A program made the position numbers and the translations under genes. DNA of 64,000 nt. Origin: Aquimarina sp040786285. Its GTDB lineage: Bacteria; Bacteroidota; Bacteroidia; Flavobacteriales; Flavobacteriaceae. Position 1 is the stretch's first letter, and each line of letters opens with the position of its first letter. This document shows positions 15,911 through 23,875 of the stretch, piece by piece. The notes below the pieces were generated by a model. It was not told the DNA's origin. It worked only from the letters and a program-made list of their open reading frames with translations, and made no database searches. Location of the stretch: NCBI RefSeq assembly GCF_040786285.1, contig NZ_JBFMKQ010000001.1, positions 1,736,001 to 1,800,000 of the forward strand, written 5' to 3'.

Positions 15911-15938
15911 GTCATCCCAGACTTGATCTGGGATCCAT
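15911..15938. repeat. GTCATCCC...GGGATCCAT palindromic repeat, copy 2
   Basis: GTCATCCCAGA-cttga-TCTGGGATCCAT: a hairpin with an 8-bp stem (CCCAGA paired with TCTGGG, extended). It shares both ends with 61872-61902 and the diverged copy at 5828-5854. Confidence 0.65.
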
Positions 15939-15958
15939 GATAATAATATAAAATATTA

Positions 15959-15976
15959 AACTAACGAACATTAGTT
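15959..15976. promoter_or_regulatory. Second TetR-type operator, before the E2 gene
   Basis: AACTAAC-gaac-ATTAGTT, with arms matching except at the innermost pair. The core ACTAACgaacATTAGT has the same half-sites and spacing as ACTAACaatcGTTAGT at the paaE promoter. It ends 7 nt before the E2 ATG. No clear -7 box was found beside it. Confidence 0.5.
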
Positions 15977-15983
15977 AACCAAA

Positions 15984-17297
15984 ATGACAACAATAGAATT
16001 AAAAATGCCCAAAATGGGTGAAAGCATATCAGAAGCGACCATTCTTAATTGGTTAAAGAATGTTGGTGATACGGTACTAGAGGACGAAACTATCCTCGAA
16101 GTGGCTACGGATAAAGTAGATTCTGAAGTCCCTTCTCCATGTGATGGTGTAATTGCAGAAATACGTTGTCAGCCTAATGAAGTTATTGAGGTAGGAAAGG
16201 TAATCGCCGTAATACATGCGGATAAGGACTTAGCAATGAGAAAATCAAAATCTAAGGAATTAGATTCTGAAATTTCTCTTGATAAAAAACATGAAAAAGC
16301 TTCTCTCCCTCTGGGAGAGAAGTCCGGAGGACAGAGAGGGCAATTTAAGTTACAAGGTTCATCCACAAACAATGCATTTTTATCTCCCTTAGTCATTAGT
16401 ATCGCACAAAAAGAAAACCTCACTATAGAAGAAGTACAGAGCATTCCTGGTACAGGAGCAGATGGGCGAATTCGTAAGAGTGATGTGATGCAATATCTTA
16501 AGAATAGAAAATATCCATTACCCAGTAGACCACAGGTTCAAACTTCAAAATTGTCATACAATGCACCACCTATTTCTTTTGTAGAAGGAAAAGATCGTAT
16601 TGTAGAGATGGATCGTATGCGTGGTATGATCGCAGATCATATGGTGTATTCTAAGCACACTTCTCCGCATGTGACAAGTTACATCGAAGTAGATGTTACC
16701 AATATTGTAAACTGGCGAAACAAGGTGAAGCAGAAGTTTCAGGATATGCATGGAGAGAAATTAACTTTTACTCCCATTTTTGTAGAGGCAGTAGCCAAAG
16801 CAATTAAGGAGTATCCAATGATTAATGTCTCGGTAGATGATAAAAAAATTGTGGTGCATAAAGATATTAATGTGGGTATGGCAACGGCTTTACCAAGTGG
16901 TAATCTTATCGTTCCGGTGGTTAGAAATGCTGATGAAAAAAATCTTTTAGGATTGGCTAAAAATGTAAACCACTTAGCGAATAGTGCGCGAAATAATGCA
17001 TTGAAACCAGATGAAATAGGAGGAAGTACGTTTACTATTTCTAATGTGGGAACTTTTGGCAGTTTGATGGGAACTCCGATTATTAACCAACCGGAAGTTG
17101 CAATTCTGGCTTTAGGAATCATTAAAAAACGGCCTGAGGTCATTACAACAGATAAAGGTGATGAAATAGCAATTAGAAGTATGATGTATTTGTCTTTATC
17201 ATTTGATCACCGCGTAGTAGATGGATTTTTAGGAGGTTCATTTTTACGCAAGGTAGGTGATGAACTAGAAGCTTTTGATATAAATAGAGAAATTTAA
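15984..17297 (+). CDS. 2-oxo acid dehydrogenase E2 (branched-chain dihydrolipoyl acyltransferase)
   Basis: The E2 core transfers acyl groups from lipoyl-lysine to CoA. The 437-residue protein has one lipoyl domain (Lys44 in EVATDKVDS), a peripheral subunit-binding domain (about 132-172; FLSPLVISIAQKENL, GADGRIRKSDVMQYL) and a catalytic domain ending with LSFDHRVVDGFLGGSFL (His and Asp of the acyltransferase). The linker between the first two domains (about residues 106-120) is translated from a palindromic repeat. Neighbouring aminotransferase and fused E1 point to branched-chain 2-oxo acids as substrate. No E3 gene is in the window. Confidence 0.9.
   Translation: MTTIELKMPKMGESISEATILNWLKNVGDTVLEDETILEVATDKVDSEVPSPCDGVIAEIRCQPNEVIEVGKVIAVIHADKDLAMRKSKSKELDSEISLDKKHEKASLPLGEKSGGQRGQFKLQGSSTNNAFLSPLVISIAQKENLTIEEVQSIPGTGADGRIRKSDVMQYLKNRKYPLPSRPQVQTSKLSYNAPPISFVEGKDRIVEMDRMRGMIADHMVYSKHTSPHVTSYIEVDVTNIVNWRNKVKQKFQDMHGEKLTFTPIFVEAVAKAIKEYPMINVSVDDKKIVVHKDINVGMATALPSGNLIVPVVRNADEKNLLGLAKNVNHLANSARNNALKPDEIGGSTFTISNVGTFGSLMGTPIINQPEVAILALGIIKKRPEVITTDKGDEIAIRSMMYLSLSFDHRVVDGFLGGSFLRKVGDELEAFDINREI
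16301..16342. repeat. Palindromic repeat inside the E2 coding sequence (CTCTCCC family)
   Basis: TTCTCTCCC-tct-GGGAGAGAA is a perfect 9-bp hairpin (16301-16321) followed by GTCCGGAGGACAGAGAGGG. It is related to the intergenic copies at 4652-4694 and 17341-17379. It is in frame and encodes about 14 residues of the flexible linker (SLPLGEKSGGQRGQ). Confidence 0.65.
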
Positions 17298-17510
17298 AGA
17301 ATTACGAATATGAATGTAGAATTACGATTAAAGTAAATATGTTCCCTTTCCTCTGGGAGAGGGTTAGGGTGAGGGGTTGTTTTATTTTATTACCTCTCTC
17401 CTGAAATGAATAGAAAATATAATAAATACCTAAGCGCGCAAGGGATAGAAGTTAGCTACCATGTAGCACGGATAGCCCGACCCGAAGGGATGCGCCCTAA
17501 ATAATACAAA
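17298..17510. repeat. Repeat-packed gap between E2 and the aminotransferase
   Basis: Three different elements lie in a row: AATTACGAA-type words (17298-17335); a third CTCTCCC-family copy with tail GGGTTAGGGTGAGGGG (17341-17379); and a G/C-rich element (about 17432-17498) with AGCGCGCAAGGGATAGAAG, a small hairpin GCTA-ccatg-TAGC and GGATAGCCCGACCCGAAGGG followed by GCGCCC. No coding frame of note was seen. The last element looks like a structured repeat common between flavobacterial genes. Confidence 0.55.
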
Positions 17511-18584
17511 ATGGAACCAGAAATCAAAATTACAAGAACTTCAAATTCAGGATTAAAAGATATTGATTTTGATAACATTCCTTTGGGAAGAACCTTCACA
17601 GATCATATGTTTATCTGTGAGTATGAAAATGGAGCATGGCAAAACCCAAGGATAGAACCTTTAGAGTTAATCCCAACGCACCCGGCTGCGATGGCATTGC
17701 ACTATGGGCAAGCAATTTTTGAGGGTATGAAAGCCACTGTTGGTCAGGATAAGACACCTTTATTATTTAGACCAGAAGAAAATGCAAAACGTTTTAATCA
17801 CAGTGCTGCACGAATGGGAATGCCATCGGTGCCAGAAGAACTTTTCGTAGAAGCGGTAAAACAGATTGTTGGGGTAGAACATAATTGGATACCACCACAA
17901 GAAGGAAGTGCTTTATACCTAAGACCATTTATGTATGCCGATGAACCTTTTATAGGAATGCGAGCTGCAACAAGTTATAAGTTTATTGTGATTTGTTCTC
18001 CTGCAGGACCATTTTTTACAAAAAAGATCCGATTATATGCCGAAACTGAATATATAAGGGCAGCAGATGGAGGAACTGGAGAAGCAAAAGCAGCTGGAAA
18101 TTATGCCGCCGCTATCTTACCTACAGAAAAAGCCAAAGCCAAAGGATATGATCAAGTATTGTGGTTAGACGCAAACGAGCATAAATATGTACAGGAAGTG
18201 GGTACAATGAATATCTTTTTTAAGGTAGCGGGTAAATTTATTACCCCAAGTACCAGTGGATCGATTTTAAAAGGAATCACAAGAGATAGTGTGATTACAT
18301 TACTAAAAGATAAAGGCTTTGAGGTTGAAGAGCGTCCAATTACTATTGATGAGGTCATTCAGTTTTCTAAAGAAGGAATACTAGAAGAAGCTTTTGGAAC
18401 AGGTACTGCAGTAGCAATTGCTATGGTAGAGGCTATTGGTTATAAAGATGAGTTGATCACATTACCAGATTCAAATCCTGTTAGCCGAGATATGAAAAAT
18501 GCATTAGACGAAATTAAAGTTCAAAAACGAAAGGATATCCATGGATGGATTATTCCTGTGGATGTTGAAGAGAAGGTAGGGTAA
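17511..18584 (+). CDS. ilvE: Branched-chain amino acid aminotransferase
   Basis: A fold-type IV PLP enzyme exchanging amino groups between Leu/Ile/Val and 2-oxoglutarate. The 357-residue sequence has the long BCAT form: MALHYGQAIFEGMKA, LYLRPFMYADEPFIG, the PLP-lysine region GGTGEAKAAGNYAAAILP and the phosphate-binding GTGTAVAIAMVEAIGY. Sandwiched between E2 and E1 of the 2-oxo acid dehydrogenase, it would supply the branched-chain oxo acids, so the three genes form a degradation or branched acyl-CoA supply module. Confidence 0.93.
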   Translation: MEPEIKITRTSNSGLKDIDFDNIPLGRTFTDHMFICEYENGAWQNPRIEPLELIPTHPAAMALHYGQAIFEGMKATVGQDKTPLLFRPEENAKRFNHSAARMGMPSVPEELFVEAVKQIVGVEHNWIPPQEGSALYLRPFMYADEPFIGMRAATSYKFIVICSPAGPFFTKKIRLYAETEYIRAADGGTGEAKAAGNYAAAILPTEKAKAKGYDQVLWLDANEHKYVQEVGTMNIFFKVAGKFITPSTSGSILKGITRDSVITLLKDKGFEVEERPITIDEVIQFSKEGILEEAFGTGTAVAIAMVEAIGYKDELITLPDSNPVSRDMKNALDEIKVQKRKDIHGWIIPVDVEEKVG

Positions 18585-18658
18585 AATAATTTACGAATGT
18601 AGAATTAAGAATTACGGATATCGAAGCCCGTAAATTTTAGATCAAAAATGAAAAAGAA
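18585..18658. repeat. Degenerate AATTACGAAT-type repeat
   Basis: The gap contains TTTACGAATGTAGAATTAAGAATTACGG, then CCCGTAAATTTTAGATC. The words match those at 17298-17335. ATG at 18648 stops after four codons, which supports 18659 as the start of the next gene. Confidence 0.4.
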
Positions 18659-20722
18659 ATGTTAGCCGAAAAAACAATAGCAAAAGAAGTACTACAAAAA
18701 GCATTTTTAACGCTCTGCAAAGCCAAATCGATGACAGAGCTGTATGAAGAGAACTTCAAGACGGTTTCTAAATATGTACATGCAACATCTAGAGGGCATG
18801 AAGCGATCCAGATCGCTACGGCAATGCAACTATTACCGCAAGATTATGCGTTTCCGTATTATCGTGATGATGCTATGCTGTTAGGAATCGGAATGCGACC
18901 GTATGATTTGATGTTGCAATTGTTGGCTAAAAAAAATGATCCTTTTTCTGGTGGAAGAACCTATTATAGTCATCCAAGTTTACGCGATGATGATAAACCC
19001 AAAATACCACATCAATCATCGGCAACTGGGATGCAGGCAATTCCGGCAACAGGAGTCGCTTTAGGAATGCAGTATAAAGAGTTGGTTGGACTAGAAGATA
19101 ATGATCTAAAAGATATGCCTGTGGTGCTTTGCTCATTAGGCGATGCTTCGGTAACCGAAGGTGAAATTGCAGAGGCATTCCAGATGGCGGCGTTAAAGCA
19201 ATTACCCATTTTATATTTGGTACAGGATAACGGATGGGATATTTCGGCTAACGAAGCAGAAACCCGTGCACAAAATGCTTTTGAGTATGCTGCAGGATTC
19301 AACGGATTAGATGCTATTTCTATTGATGGAGCTAATTTTACCGAGAGTTACCTTGCAATACAAAAAGTTATTAAAACGATACGTGAAGAACGTAGACCGA
19401 TACTTGTACATGCCAAGGTTCCATTGTTGAATCATCATACGTCTGGAGTGCGTATGGAATGGTATCGTGATGACCTTGAAGAAGCTCGTTCTCGAGATCC
19501 GTATCCGGTATTGAGAAACCAATTATTAGATAATGGTTTTACAGAAGCTGAAATTAATGCTATTGAAGCTGAAGCGAAAACCACTGTGGCAAAAGACTTA
19601 TCGGAAGCTTTGAAAGCCGAAGATCCAAAACCAGAAGATTTGTTTACCAATGATTTTGCACCAACACCTATTATCGAAGAAACGGGAGAACGATCTCCGG
19701 CGGATAAAGAGGAAGTCGTGATGGTCGATTGTGCCTTGTTTGCGGTCGAAGAATTGATGAAGAAACATAAAGAGTGTTTGCTATATGGTCAGGATGTTGG
19801 AGGAAGACTTGGAGGCGTGTTTAGAGAAGCCGCTACGCTGGCTCAGAAATTTGGAGATGAACGTGTATTTAATACACCCATTCAGGAAGCTTTTATAGTA
19901 GGGTCTACGGTAGGAATGTCTGCAGTAGGGTTAAAACCAATTGTTGAGGTACAATTTGCTGATTATATCTGGCCAGGATTGAATCAATTATTTACTGAAG
20001 TAAGTCGATCTTGCTATTTATCTAACGGGAAATGGCCGGTCTCTATGATTTTGCGCGTGCCAATAGGAGCGTATGGTAGTGGTGGTCCGTATCATTCATC
20101 TTCGGTAGAATCTGTGGTTACGAATATCCGTGGAATTAAGATTGCATATCCAAGTAACGGAGCAGATCTTAAAGGATTGATGAAAGCCGCGTATTACGAT
20201 CCAAATCCTGTGGTGATTTTAGAACATAAAGGATTGTATTGGTCAAAAGTAAAAGGAACAGATGCAGCAAGAACCATTGAACCCTCTGAAGATTATATTC
20301 TTCCTTTTGGGAAGGCTAATATTGTACAGCAAATTTGGCCACAAGAAGAAAAAGAAACATTGACTGTAGTCACCTACGGAATGGGAGTGCATTGGGCATT
20401 AAATGCTACAAAAGATATACAAGATGTAGTAGAAGTTATCGATTTGCGCACACTATATCCCTTGGATGAAGAAACAATCATGGAATCGGTTAAGAAAACG
20501 AAAAAATGCCTTGTGGTGACCGAAGAACCAAGCAATAATTCATTTGCAAGAGCTTTAGCAGGAAAAATTCAGGAAGAGTGTTTTAAATATTTAGATGCAC
20601 CTGTGATGACTATTGGATCAGAAAATATGCCTGCAATTCCTTTAAACAGTACATTAGAACAAACTATGATTCCATCTACTGAAAAAGTAAAAACTAAGAT
20701 CGAAGAAATATTGAGATATTAA
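18659..20722 (+). CDS. Branched-chain 2-oxo acid dehydrogenase E1, fused alpha-beta
   Basis: The thiamine-diphosphate E1 component, with alpha and beta subunits in one 687-residue chain. Residues about 1-330 are E1 alpha (ATSRGHEAIQIATAMQL, the ThDP motif region SLGDASVTEGEIAEAFQMAA, HHTSGVRMEWYRDDLEEA). Residues about 345-687 are E1 beta (LYGQDVGGRLGGVFR, TPIQEAFIVGSTVGMSAVG, PYHSSSVES, VIDLRTLYPLDEETI). Such fusions are common in Bacteroidota. Together with the E2 upstream it decarboxylates branched 2-oxo acids. Substrate preference is inferred from the adjacent aminotransferase. Confidence 0.9.
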   Translation: MLAEKTIAKEVLQKAFLTLCKAKSMTELYEENFKTVSKYVHATSRGHEAIQIATAMQLLPQDYAFPYYRDDAMLLGIGMRPYDLMLQLLAKKNDPFSGGRTYYSHPSLRDDDKPKIPHQSSATGMQAIPATGVALGMQYKELVGLEDNDLKDMPVVLCSLGDASVTEGEIAEAFQMAALKQLPILYLVQDNGWDISANEAETRAQNAFEYAAGFNGLDAISIDGANFTESYLAIQKVIKTIREERRPILVHAKVPLLNHHTSGVRMEWYRDDLEEARSRDPYPVLRNQLLDNGFTEAEINAIEAEAKTTVAKDLSEALKAEDPKPEDLFTNDFAPTPIIEETGERSPADKEEVVMVDCALFAVEELMKKHKECLLYGQDVGGRLGGVFREAATLAQKFGDERVFNTPIQEAFIVGSTVGMSAVGLKPIVEVQFADYIWPGLNQLFTEVSRSCYLSNGKWPVSMILRVPIGAYGSGGPYHSSSVESVVTNIRGIKIAYPSNGADLKGLMKAAYYDPNPVVILEHKGLYWSKVKGTDAARTIEPSEDYILPFGKANIVQQIWPQEEKETLTVVTYGMGVHWALNATKDIQDVVEVIDLRTLYPLDEETIMESVKKTKKCLVVTEEPSNNSFARALAGKIQEECFKYLDAPVMTIGSENMPAIPLNSTLEQTMIPSTEKVKTKIEEILRY

Positions 20723-20723
20723 A

Positions 20724-20766
20724 AAAAGGTAAATAGAAACTATACATTGATTTCTATTTACCTTTT
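20724..20766. terminator. Bidirectional terminator
   Basis: A perfect 16-bp stem, AAAAGGTAAATAGAAA with TTTCTATTTACCTTTT, encloses an 11-nt loop and is followed by GATTTTTT. It sits 2 bp after the E1 stop and 16 bp from the end of the convergent gene. Confidence 0.85.
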
Positions 20767-20781
20767 GATTTTTTCGAGTAC

Positions 20782-21264
20782 TTATAATTTCGTATATGTA
20801 TATTTATTACGGACAAAGCGTTCTGTTGCATTTTTAAAAAGAACCTCTTTAGTCATTGTAAAATTAGTATTGTCTATGACGTACGTAATAAATATTGTAG
20901 CAGGTTTGTTATTATCGCTTCCGTCATATTTTGTTGTGATTTTTAAGGAGCCATCATCGAGTTTTGATCTTGTTATGATTTCTTCATCGTTGATAAATGT
21001 TCCGTTTTCTTTAAGTTTTATAACAAACTTCCCATTAGCGCTAGGCTCATTGGTATACCCAATCTTACCAATAAGTTTATCTTTTTTAATTTCTACTTGT
21101 AATGTAGATAGTAATGTTACTTCACGGTTGTCACTATAATTAATATACATTAACTCACCTTGCCAGTTTCCTTGTAATACTTCAAGATCTGAGATTTGAA
21201 CAGTGTTTTGAGCGATACTAATTGTAGTAAATAACAGACTGATACTTAATAAAATTGTTTTCAT
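20782..21264 (-). CDS. Secreted lipocalin-like protein of unknown function
   Basis: A 160-residue protein with a signal peptide (TILLSISLLFTTISIAQN; cleavage near residue 19). The mature part is beta-rich and opens with LEVLQGNWQGELMYINYSD, a pattern of lipocalin-like or DUF-type beta-barrel domains where an 'L.G.W.G' motif starts the barrel. Later strands include SLKITTKYDGS and FTMTKEVLFK. No catalytic residues are recognisable. It lies downstream of doxX on the same strand, 28 bp apart, so the two may be co-transcribed. Family assignment is tentative. Confidence 0.6.
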   Translation of the reverse strand: MKTILLSISLLFTTISIAQNTVQISDLEVLQGNWQGELMYINYSDNREVTLLSTLQVEIKKDKLIGKIGYTNEPSANGKFVIKLKENGTFINDEEIITRSKLDDGSLKITTKYDGSDNNKPATIFITYVIDNTNFTMTKEVLFKNATERFVRNKYTYTKL

Positions 21265-21292
21265 GATTTTTTAATTTATTTTGATAAATGAT

Positions 21293-21817
21293 TTAGATGA
21301 TTTCTTTGATAGGGGTATTAAAATATTTGGATGTTTCAATTCTTTTTGAGAGTATATAATCCAACCCAAATCGCCCTGATCCTAATATTACATTATAGAT
21401 GGATACCCATAAGAAACCCATTGCAGGGAGCATTCCCCAGAGGCCTTGATCCCATTTTTGGAAAAAAATAGCAACCAACATGGTGCATAGAATAAAAAAT
21501 GAAGCGACTCTGGTTTTTAACCCAAGAGCAAGAAAAATACCTCCGATTGCTTCACTTGCAGCACCCATCCAGGCAAAAAATACTGGAGCGAGTGCAAAAA
21601 TACCTCCATATTCGGCGATGTCTTTGGGGAACCATTCTGCTACTTCAAAAAGCGATAAATTTCTATCAGCTGGAGTCCACGGCATTCCAAATTTGCTACT
21701 ACCGAAATTAACAGCTAAAAAGAGTCCACATAAAATACGTGGGATAGCAAATGATAAATCTGCGATCCAGGAGGCTTGAATTGTTGGGGCGATTATTTTT
21801 AAGAATATAGTTTTCAT
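21293..21817 (-). CDS. DoxX-family membrane protein
   Basis: A 174-residue inner-membrane protein with about four hydrophobic segments. LSFAIPRILCGLFLAVNFGSS and FAWMGAASEAIGGIFLALG match the DoxX domain, whose members are linked to quinone-dependent or thiosulfate oxidation and to redox stress, with the biochemical role mostly open. It lies downstream of an AraC-type regulator on the same strand, with a palindrome in the 139-bp gap, so that regulator may control it. Confidence 0.75.
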   Translation of the reverse strand: MKTIFLKIIAPTIQASWIADLSFAIPRILCGLFLAVNFGSSKFGMPWTPADRNLSLFEVAEWFPKDIAEYGGIFALAPVFFAWMGAASEAIGGIFLALGLKTRVASFFILCTMLVAIFFQKWDQGLWGMLPAMGFLWVSIYNVILGSGRFGLDYILSKRIETSKYFNTPIKEII

Positions 21818-21889
21818 CGTAATGGGTTTTTATGATTGAACGAGTCAAAATTGCAAAACCATTACGAGATCATCGCCTCATACTGTATT

Positions 21890-21926
21890 GGGGCGTCTCA
21901 AATACGATTTGAGTCGTCTCTTTTTT
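21890..21926. promoter_or_regulatory. Palindrome between the AraC regulator and doxX
   Basis: CTCAAAT-acg-ATTTGAG (21897-21913) is perfect, flanked by GGCGT and TCGTCTC, followed by TTTTTT. On the minus strand it lies after the regulator stop and before doxX. It may be an AraC-protein operator for doxX or a transcript end; the T-run is on the plus strand, which argues somewhat against a minus-strand terminator. Confidence 0.4.
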
Positions 21927-21956
21927 ATCTAAATGAAGAAGAATACGATGTAAATG

Positions 21957-23195
21957 TTAATCTAGAAGTGTTTGATCAGTAATAGATTTCAGGTACTCGG
22001 TAGGGGAGGTTTGGGTGATTTTTTTGAATACGCGGTTAAATGTCGCTTTACTATTGAAACCACATTCATAAGCAATACCCAACAATGATAATTGTTGATG
22101 TTTGCCATTGGCCAGCATTTGTTTAACGGCATCTACTCGATATTGATTGATGAAATCATTAAAATTCAATCCAAAACCTTCATTAATCAACTCAGAAAGT
22201 TCACCTCTGGTCATACCTAATTTTTTGGAAAGCTCGACAAGATTAAGATCTGGATTGAGATATGGTTTCTCGTTTTCAATAAAATTCTCTAGGAGTTCCT
22301 TTTTGGTTATAAAATCAGCGGATTGCTCTTTAGTTCCGATTTTTTTTTTAGTAGGTACTACTTCAGATCCTAGAATGTAATTATGAAAAATAGCATTCGA
22401 GTTTCCATAATTGAGATTTGTAAGTTTTATCGTATTGGTAAAGTACCCTTTAATACCAATATATATAATTGCCAGGGCCGAAAAGAATTGTTCCCACCAT
22501 TTTTGTTTCCAACTCAGTTCTGTAATAGAAAGGTTGATAACGATTTGCATGATTTCATAAATGAAAAGAAAAGAATAAATGTATAGAAAATTGCGTATCC
22601 AATTTAGTTCTAATTTGTATGTGTTCGAAAAGAAATGTTGAATATTGCGTCTGTGCAAATAGTATAATTGAAATGTGAAAGCCAAATATAAAAGCATTTG
22701 GCATATGGTGAGTATAGTTAAAATAGGTTCGACATATTTCCATTGTAAGTTGACCACTAAATAGCCGTTTTGTGTATCATCAAAACCAGGTTGTGTTGAA
22801 TCATAGACGAGAACAACCATCTTAAAAAGAAAATAAAGTACGCCAGGTATAAAATGATAGTACCCCTTCTTTGTCAACCTGAAATCTGAAGTGGTTACCG
22901 ATTTTACATAAAAATAAAGTAAAGGAGCCATAAAAAGGGACAAATTCACTAAATAGTAATTGATTTTCGTATTACGAAATGTGTCATACCATCCCATAAA
23001 ACCTATCGTATATGTGGTACGATGGTAACAGGTTATGAGCAATATTATACCTAATAATACATCTGAAATATTTCTTTTTTGATGATATCTTGAAAATAAT
23101 AACCCAGAAAATATCAATCCTTGTAATACCAGAATTAAGAGTGGAGTACTATAGAGGTTAAAATCTGGAAAAGAAAAAAAATACAAAAAGGTCAT
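21957..23195 (-). CDS. Membrane-anchored AraC-family transcription regulator
   Basis: A 412-residue protein: residues about 1-245 hold seven or so hydrophobic segments (LLILVLQGLIFSGLLFS; DVLLGIILLITCY and others), then a charged linker and a C-terminal AraC DNA-binding domain from about residue 310 (LVELSKKLGMTRGELSELIN; LLGIAYECGFNSKATFNRVF; SPTEYLKS). This 7TM-AraC layout is common in flavobacteria and suggests a membrane-sensed signal, unknown here. It could act on doxX or its own promoter. Confidence 0.88.
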   Translation of the reverse strand: MTFLYFFSFPDFNLYSTPLLILVLQGLIFSGLLFSRYHQKRNISDVLLGIILLITCYHRTTYTIGFMGWYDTFRNTKINYYLVNLSLFMAPLLYFYVKSVTTSDFRLTKKGYYHFIPGVLYFLFKMVVLVYDSTQPGFDDTQNGYLVVNLQWKYVEPILTILTICQMLLYLAFTFQLYYLHRRNIQHFFSNTYKLELNWIRNFLYIYSFLFIYEIMQIVINLSITELSWKQKWWEQFFSALAIIYIGIKGYFTNTIKLTNLNYGNSNAIFHNYILGSEVVPTKKKIGTKEQSADFITKKELLENFIENEKPYLNPDLNLVELSKKLGMTRGELSELINEGFGLNFNDFINQYRVDAVKQMLANGKHQQLSLLGIAYECGFNSKATFNRVFKKITQTSPTEYLKSITDQTLLD

Positions 23196-23245
23196 ATCTC
23201 AAAGATATAAGTTTTCTAATAATGATTTATTTTCGGTAGGATGCC

Positions 23246-23851
23246 TTATTTTTTCTTTAAAATACCAAAAAGTTCATTTCCTTGTCTAGGAGTAATAGAA
23301 TTATAACATTTCTCGAAAGTTAGGACATTAAAATGTGTTTCTAAATAGGATAAGTAGAGTTCTTTATCTCCGCCAAAAGGTCGTTTTTCCATGTCCTCTG
23401 TGAGAGGAATATCAAACCAAAGCCCCACCAGTTTTCCTTCAGGTTTTAGAAGATTGGCCATTTGTGCAACATAGGCCGCTCTATTTTTGCGAGTAGGGAT
23501 GAACGAACAGAAAAAAGTTTGTTCAAGGATTAAGTCATAGTTCCCTTCTAGCGTAAAAAAATCAGCGAGTAAGAGTTGTGATTTCGGAAAATCAGGAACT
23601 CTTTCTGCAAAAGCGTCTAGTGGTTCTGGAGAGATGTCCAACACAAAAACATTTTGAAATCCTTGTTGAAAAAGATACTCTGCTTCATAAGCATTTCCTG
23701 CCCCGGGAATAAGAATTTTGATGGTTTTATCAGTTAATTGATCGATATATTCTTTAAGAGGGGTGGCAACATACCCAATATCCCAACCGATACGATTTTC
23801 GGTATATCGTTGTGACCAGTATAAGCTTTCTTGGGATTTATTTTTTGTCAT
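23246..23851 (-). CDS. TPMT-family SAM-dependent methyltransferase
   Basis: A 201-residue class I methyltransferase of the thiopurine methyltransferase type. YWSQRYTENRIGWDIGYVA is the TPMT N-terminal signature, IKILIPGAGNAYEAEYLFQQ the SAM-binding loop and ILEQTFFCSFIP the DxxD-like following segment. Members methylate thiol, selenol or halide substrates; which one applies here is not visible. It lies 24 bp from the MDR gene upstream on the same strand. Confidence 0.85.
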   Translation of the reverse strand: MTKNKSQESLYWSQRYTENRIGWDIGYVATPLKEYIDQLTDKTIKILIPGAGNAYEAEYLFQQGFQNVFVLDISPEPLDAFAERVPDFPKSQLLLADFFTLEGNYDLILEQTFFCSFIPTRKNRAAYVAQMANLLKPEGKLVGLWFDIPLTEDMEKRPFGGDKELYLSYLETHFNVLTFEKCYNSITPRQGNELFGILKKK

Positions 23852-23875
23852 GATTATTTGTATCTGATATGTTTA

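Noticed and set aside
16739..17143. Antisense open frame of 134 codons over the E2 gene
   Set aside because: Overlaps the acyltransferase catalytic domain entirely; composition reflects the opposite strand.
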